Assembly: GCF_015163075.1 (NCBI RefSeq)
Contig: NZ_JADDXU010000001.1
Coordinates: 558,001-622,000, forward strand
Direction of reading: 5' to 3'
Length of the DNA: 64,000 nucleotides
DNA from: Streptomyces justiciae
Lineage (GTDB): Bacteria; Actinomycetota; Actinomycetes; Streptomycetales; Streptomycetaceae
The notes under the pieces are model-generated. The model was not told where the DNA came from. It worked only from the letters and a program-made list of their open reading frames with translations, and did no database searches. This document shows, in pieces, positions 60,179 to 64,000 of this stretch (positions are counted from its first letter, which is position 1; each line of letters begins with the position of its first letter). Both the position numbers and the translations under genes were made by a program.

Positions 60179-61464
60179 CTATAGCCTCCGGAAGGCATGT
60201 TCCAAGGTTCGCCCGAGCCCGGTGCACCGAAGTCGTAGGACTCACCGGGCGTTGGATCAGTGGCGGGACCGCTGTTGTACGTGTCGTTCGAGTAGTACGT
60301 GCCGGAAACGGTGTTCGACTCACCGGTGTCGTACACGTCACTCGTGCCGTATCCGGACGTGTCCGCATTGCGGTAGGTCGGGATGTTGTATCCGGTGTCC
60401 TGGAGCGGGTCGTAGGCGGACGGGGGTGCCTCGCCGACCGGGGGTGGCGACGGGATCGGCCAGCTGCCCGAGGTGCTGCCGCCGCTGTCGTAGCGGGGCA
60501 TGGCCTCGGTGGGCTGCATGTCCATGGGCAGGTCCATGCGGGCGGTCTGGTCGGCGCCGTACGACGGTTGTTGCGGGATGCGCGGGGTCGGGGTGACGGC
60601 GCGGTAGGCGGCCGCGAAGCCGTTCGCGGGTTCCGGGGCGGGGGCGGGGGTGTCGTAGGAGGCAGGTGCCGTGCGGGGCTGGGCGGGGCGCGCGTTCTCG
60701 TAGCCGGGCAGCGCGGCGGAGGAGGCCTCGGCGACCCTGGCCCGGCTCGCGTCCAGCTCCTCGCGGCCCGGCCGCTCCTCGGTGCCCAGGATCGCCTGGA
60801 TGCGGTCGGCGACCTTGCGCTTGACCGGGCGGGGCGCCGCGCGCAGGGCGAGCGCGGCCATGACGCCGGCCAGCGAGAGGCTGTAGAGGATCACGAAGAT
60901 CGGCTTCGCCTCGCGACCCGCGTAGAGGCCGTGGACCAGGGCGAAGCACCAGGCCGGGTAGGCCAGCATGTGCATGGCGCGCCAGCGGGCCGCGACCGGT
61001 GCCGGGGAGGCGAACTGGTTGCGCAGGGCGCCGGTGATGCCCACGAAGATCATCAGCAGCCCGGCCAGCGAGCCGAGGCCGATGAGCCCGGCGCTGCCGG
61101 TGACGCCGAGCGAGAACGGGATGATCGCGGCGATCAGCTGGGTGTGGTCGAGGGCGACCTTCGTGGTGATGTGCAGCAGCAGGAAGGCGATCGAGCCGAC
61201 GGCGGTCGTGCGGTGCACGGCCTGGCCGATGATCCGCTGTTTGGGGTTGAGGAAGATCCGGTCCTGCGCGACCAGACCCCAGATCACCGAGCAGCTGAGG
61301 GAGACGAGGGACAGCACGCCCGCGCCGAAGTTCAGGAAGTCACGGACCGTGTCACCTCCTACCAGCACGAACACGGGTATGAAGAGCAGAACGACAGCCG
61401 TCGCCATGCCGTAGGCCGAGCGGCCGGGCCGGGGGAGCGAGCTGTTACTTCGACGAGGGTTCAT
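60175..61464 (-). CDS. Di-heme ferric reductase-like transmembrane protein
   Basis: A 429-residue protein with about six membrane helices in residues 15-205. Two pairs of heme-ligand-like His appear (HRTTAVGSIAFLLLH with 13 between; HMLAYPAWCFALVH with 12 between), typical of the ferric-reductase/cytochrome-b-561-like domain. The C-terminal ~200 residues are a disordered Pro/Tyr/Ser/Asp-rich tail with no FAD domain, so reduction must come from a separate protein, most simply the flavoprotein-ferredoxin encoded by the overlapping gene downstream. Start: ATG at 61464 with GGAG 8 nt upstream. The upstream promoter region is shared with the divergent leuS leader. Confidence 0.84.
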   Translation of the reverse strand: MNPRRSNSSLPRPGRSAYGMATAVVLLFIPVFVLVGGDTVRDFLNFGAGVLSLVSLSCSVIWGLVAQDRIFLNPKQRIIGQAVHRTTAVGSIAFLLLHITTKVALDHTQLIAAIIPFSLGVTGSAGLIGLGSLAGLLMIFVGITGALRNQFASPAPVAARWRAMHMLAYPAWCFALVHGLYAGREAKPIFVILYSLSLAGVMAALALRAAPRPVKRKVADRIQAILGTEERPGREELDASRARVAEASSAALPGYENARPAQPRTAPASYDTPAPAPEPANGFAAAYRAVTPTPRIPQQPSYGADQTARMDLPMDMQPTEAMPRYDSGGSTSGSWPIPSPPPVGEAPPSAYDPLQDTGYNIPTYRNADTSGYGTSDVYDTGESNTVSGTYYSNDTYNSGPATDPTPGESYDFGAPGSGEPWNMPSGGYR

Positions 61465-61713
61465 GGGGGCAACTCCGAGCAGTTCGGGAAGGCGGTCCCG
61501 CTGCCGCACTCTAAGTGGAGCCATACCGATCGGTACGGGGTTTGAGTTATTGCGCTGTTACCAAAAGGCTGTGTGGTCGTTGTGTTGTCCCTTAGGGGGC
61601 GTTACGCGAAGTAACTTTTGACGTTTGTTCAGTTCGGTACCCGATGTCCGGGGCCATAGGAGGCATACGTATGTGCGTCGCGGCTTGCTCAACGGCTGCG
61701 GTACCCTGACGCC

Positions 61714-61752
61714 ATGCGTGCCGTACGCCTTCTGCTTAGCGAGCCGCGCTGA
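61714..61752 (+). CDS. Putative leuS leader peptide (MRAVRLLLSEPR)
   Basis: A 12-residue ORF with three consecutive Leu codons (CTT CTG CTT at 61729-61737). It lies 165 nt upstream of leuS and is followed by a hairpin starting in its last codons and by an intrinsic terminator. TACCCT at 61702-61707 plus a 6-nt gap before the ATG suggests that transcription may start at this codon, i.e. a leaderless leader peptide. Alternatively, an upstream ORF (61671-61709) with a good ribosome site, ending 4 nt before this ATG, could couple translation. A slowed ribosome at the Leu codons would be the sensor. Confidence 0.65.
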   Translation: MRAVRLLLSEPR

Positions 61753-61797
61753 TCAGTCCCGACCGCCGGACGAGCCGGCCGGTCGGAGTCAGCGCGG
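61744..61797 (+). promoter_or_regulatory. Leader hairpin 1 (overlaps leader-peptide stop)
   Basis: CCGCGCTGA (61744-61752) pairs perfectly with TCAGCGCGG (61789-61797). Inside, CCGACCG (61759-61765) pairs with CGGTCGG (61780-61786), and CCGG (61766-61769) with CCGG (61775-61778). The 5' arm is exactly the last two sense codons and stop of the leader peptide, so ribosome position must control it. Confidence 0.6.
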
Positions 61798-61799
61798 CG

Positions 61800-61824
61800 T
61801 CCCCTCCTGTGCGAGGGGATTTTT
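61800..61824 (+). terminator. Attenuator terminator upstream of leuS
   Basis: TCCCCTC (61800-61806), 6-nt loop, GAGGGGA (61813-61819), then TTTTT. It lies 55-79 nt before the leuS ATG and 48 nt after the leader-peptide stop. Confidence 0.75.
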
Positions 61825-61878
61825 CGTTTCCGGAACGAGACAGCCGCTGGCAGAGACGATCGATGGAGCTTGAGGATC

Positions 61879-64000
<2,122 letters not shown>

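Larger units (their letters stand above)
61465..61878. promoter_or_regulatory. 414-bp divergent region: cytochrome promoter and leuS leader
   Basis: It holds A/T-rich stretches near 61550-61640 with TTGACG (61618-61623), a strong AGGAGG followed by a 13-codon ORF (61671-61709), the -10 element TACCCT (61702-61707), the leader peptide gene at 61714, a long hairpin (61744-61797) and a terminator (61800-61824). Further down, TTGAGGATC precedes the leuS ATG. Confidence 0.6.

Overview
This 64 kb window has very high G+C, strong codon bias, frequent GTG/TTG starts and ATGA/GTGA stop-start overlaps. With the order mreC-mreD-mrdA-rodA, rne-rplU-rpmA-obgE, proB-proA, nadD-rsfS and leuS, it reads as the conserved core of a Streptomyces (or close relative) chromosome. 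I saw no prophage, transposase, integrase or CRISPR array. All identifications come from reading the sequence and from remembered family knowledge; nothing was searched.

Layout. (1) 1-5.7 kb: end of the mre/rod lateral-wall cluster. (2) 5.7-9.4 kb: CYTH/CHAD protein and a TIGR03960-type radical SAM protein. (3) 9.5-15.5 kb: PAS-GAF-SpoIIE phosphatase, a DUF899 protein, two glycosyltransferases transcribed divergently, and a secreted collagen-like protein. (4) 15.7-22 kb: an unusual repeat-built membrane protein, the TIGR03936 protein and a 1340-residue RNase E/G, closed by a very strong terminator. (5) 22-27.8 kb: complete dTDP-L-rhamnose operon (rfbA, rfbB, rfbD, rfbC) with a large glycosyltransferase embedded. 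(6) 28-30.1 kb: rplU, rpmA, obgE. (7) 30.3-45.2 kb: accessory envelope block with two seven-repeat FG-GAP proteins, Tat-exported PhoD phosphatase, a PAPS-dependent-type sulfotransferase, a fused cytidylyltransferase/SDR enzyme resembling Bcs1 (CDP-ribitol synthesis), two TagF/TarL-like polyol-phosphate transferases with added membrane segments, a glycosyltransferase and a pyruvyl transferase. (8) 45.4-56 kb: proB, proA, two paralogous single-pass membrane proteins, an M48 protease, two tiny membrane proteins, nadD, an LCP-type wall-polymer transferase, rsfS and a histidine phosphatase. (9) 56-58.5 kb: two identical tRNA-Ala(GGC) genes bracketing a cytochrome P450 and two zinc-ribbon genes. (10) 58.5-64 kb: NuoF-like flavoprotein fused to a ferredoxin plus its di-heme membrane partner, then leuS preceded by an apparent leucine attenuator.

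How it fits together. Blocks 5, 7 and the LCP protein of block 8 look like one distributed pathway for an anionic wall glycopolymer: sugar activation (RmlABCD), polyol activation (Bcs1-like fusion), polymerisation (two TagF/TarL-like enzymes), glycosylation (two GT2 enzymes), decoration (sulfotransferase, pyruvyl transferase) and attachment (LCP). It is interleaved with house-keeping genes. The most distinctive regulatory signals are the leuS leader (a 12-residue peptide with three consecutive Leu codons, a long hairpin and a terminator), several promoters whose -10 box lies 6 nt before the start codon (probable leaderless mRNAs), and perfect 12-bp inverted repeats on both sides of the Bcs1-like gene.
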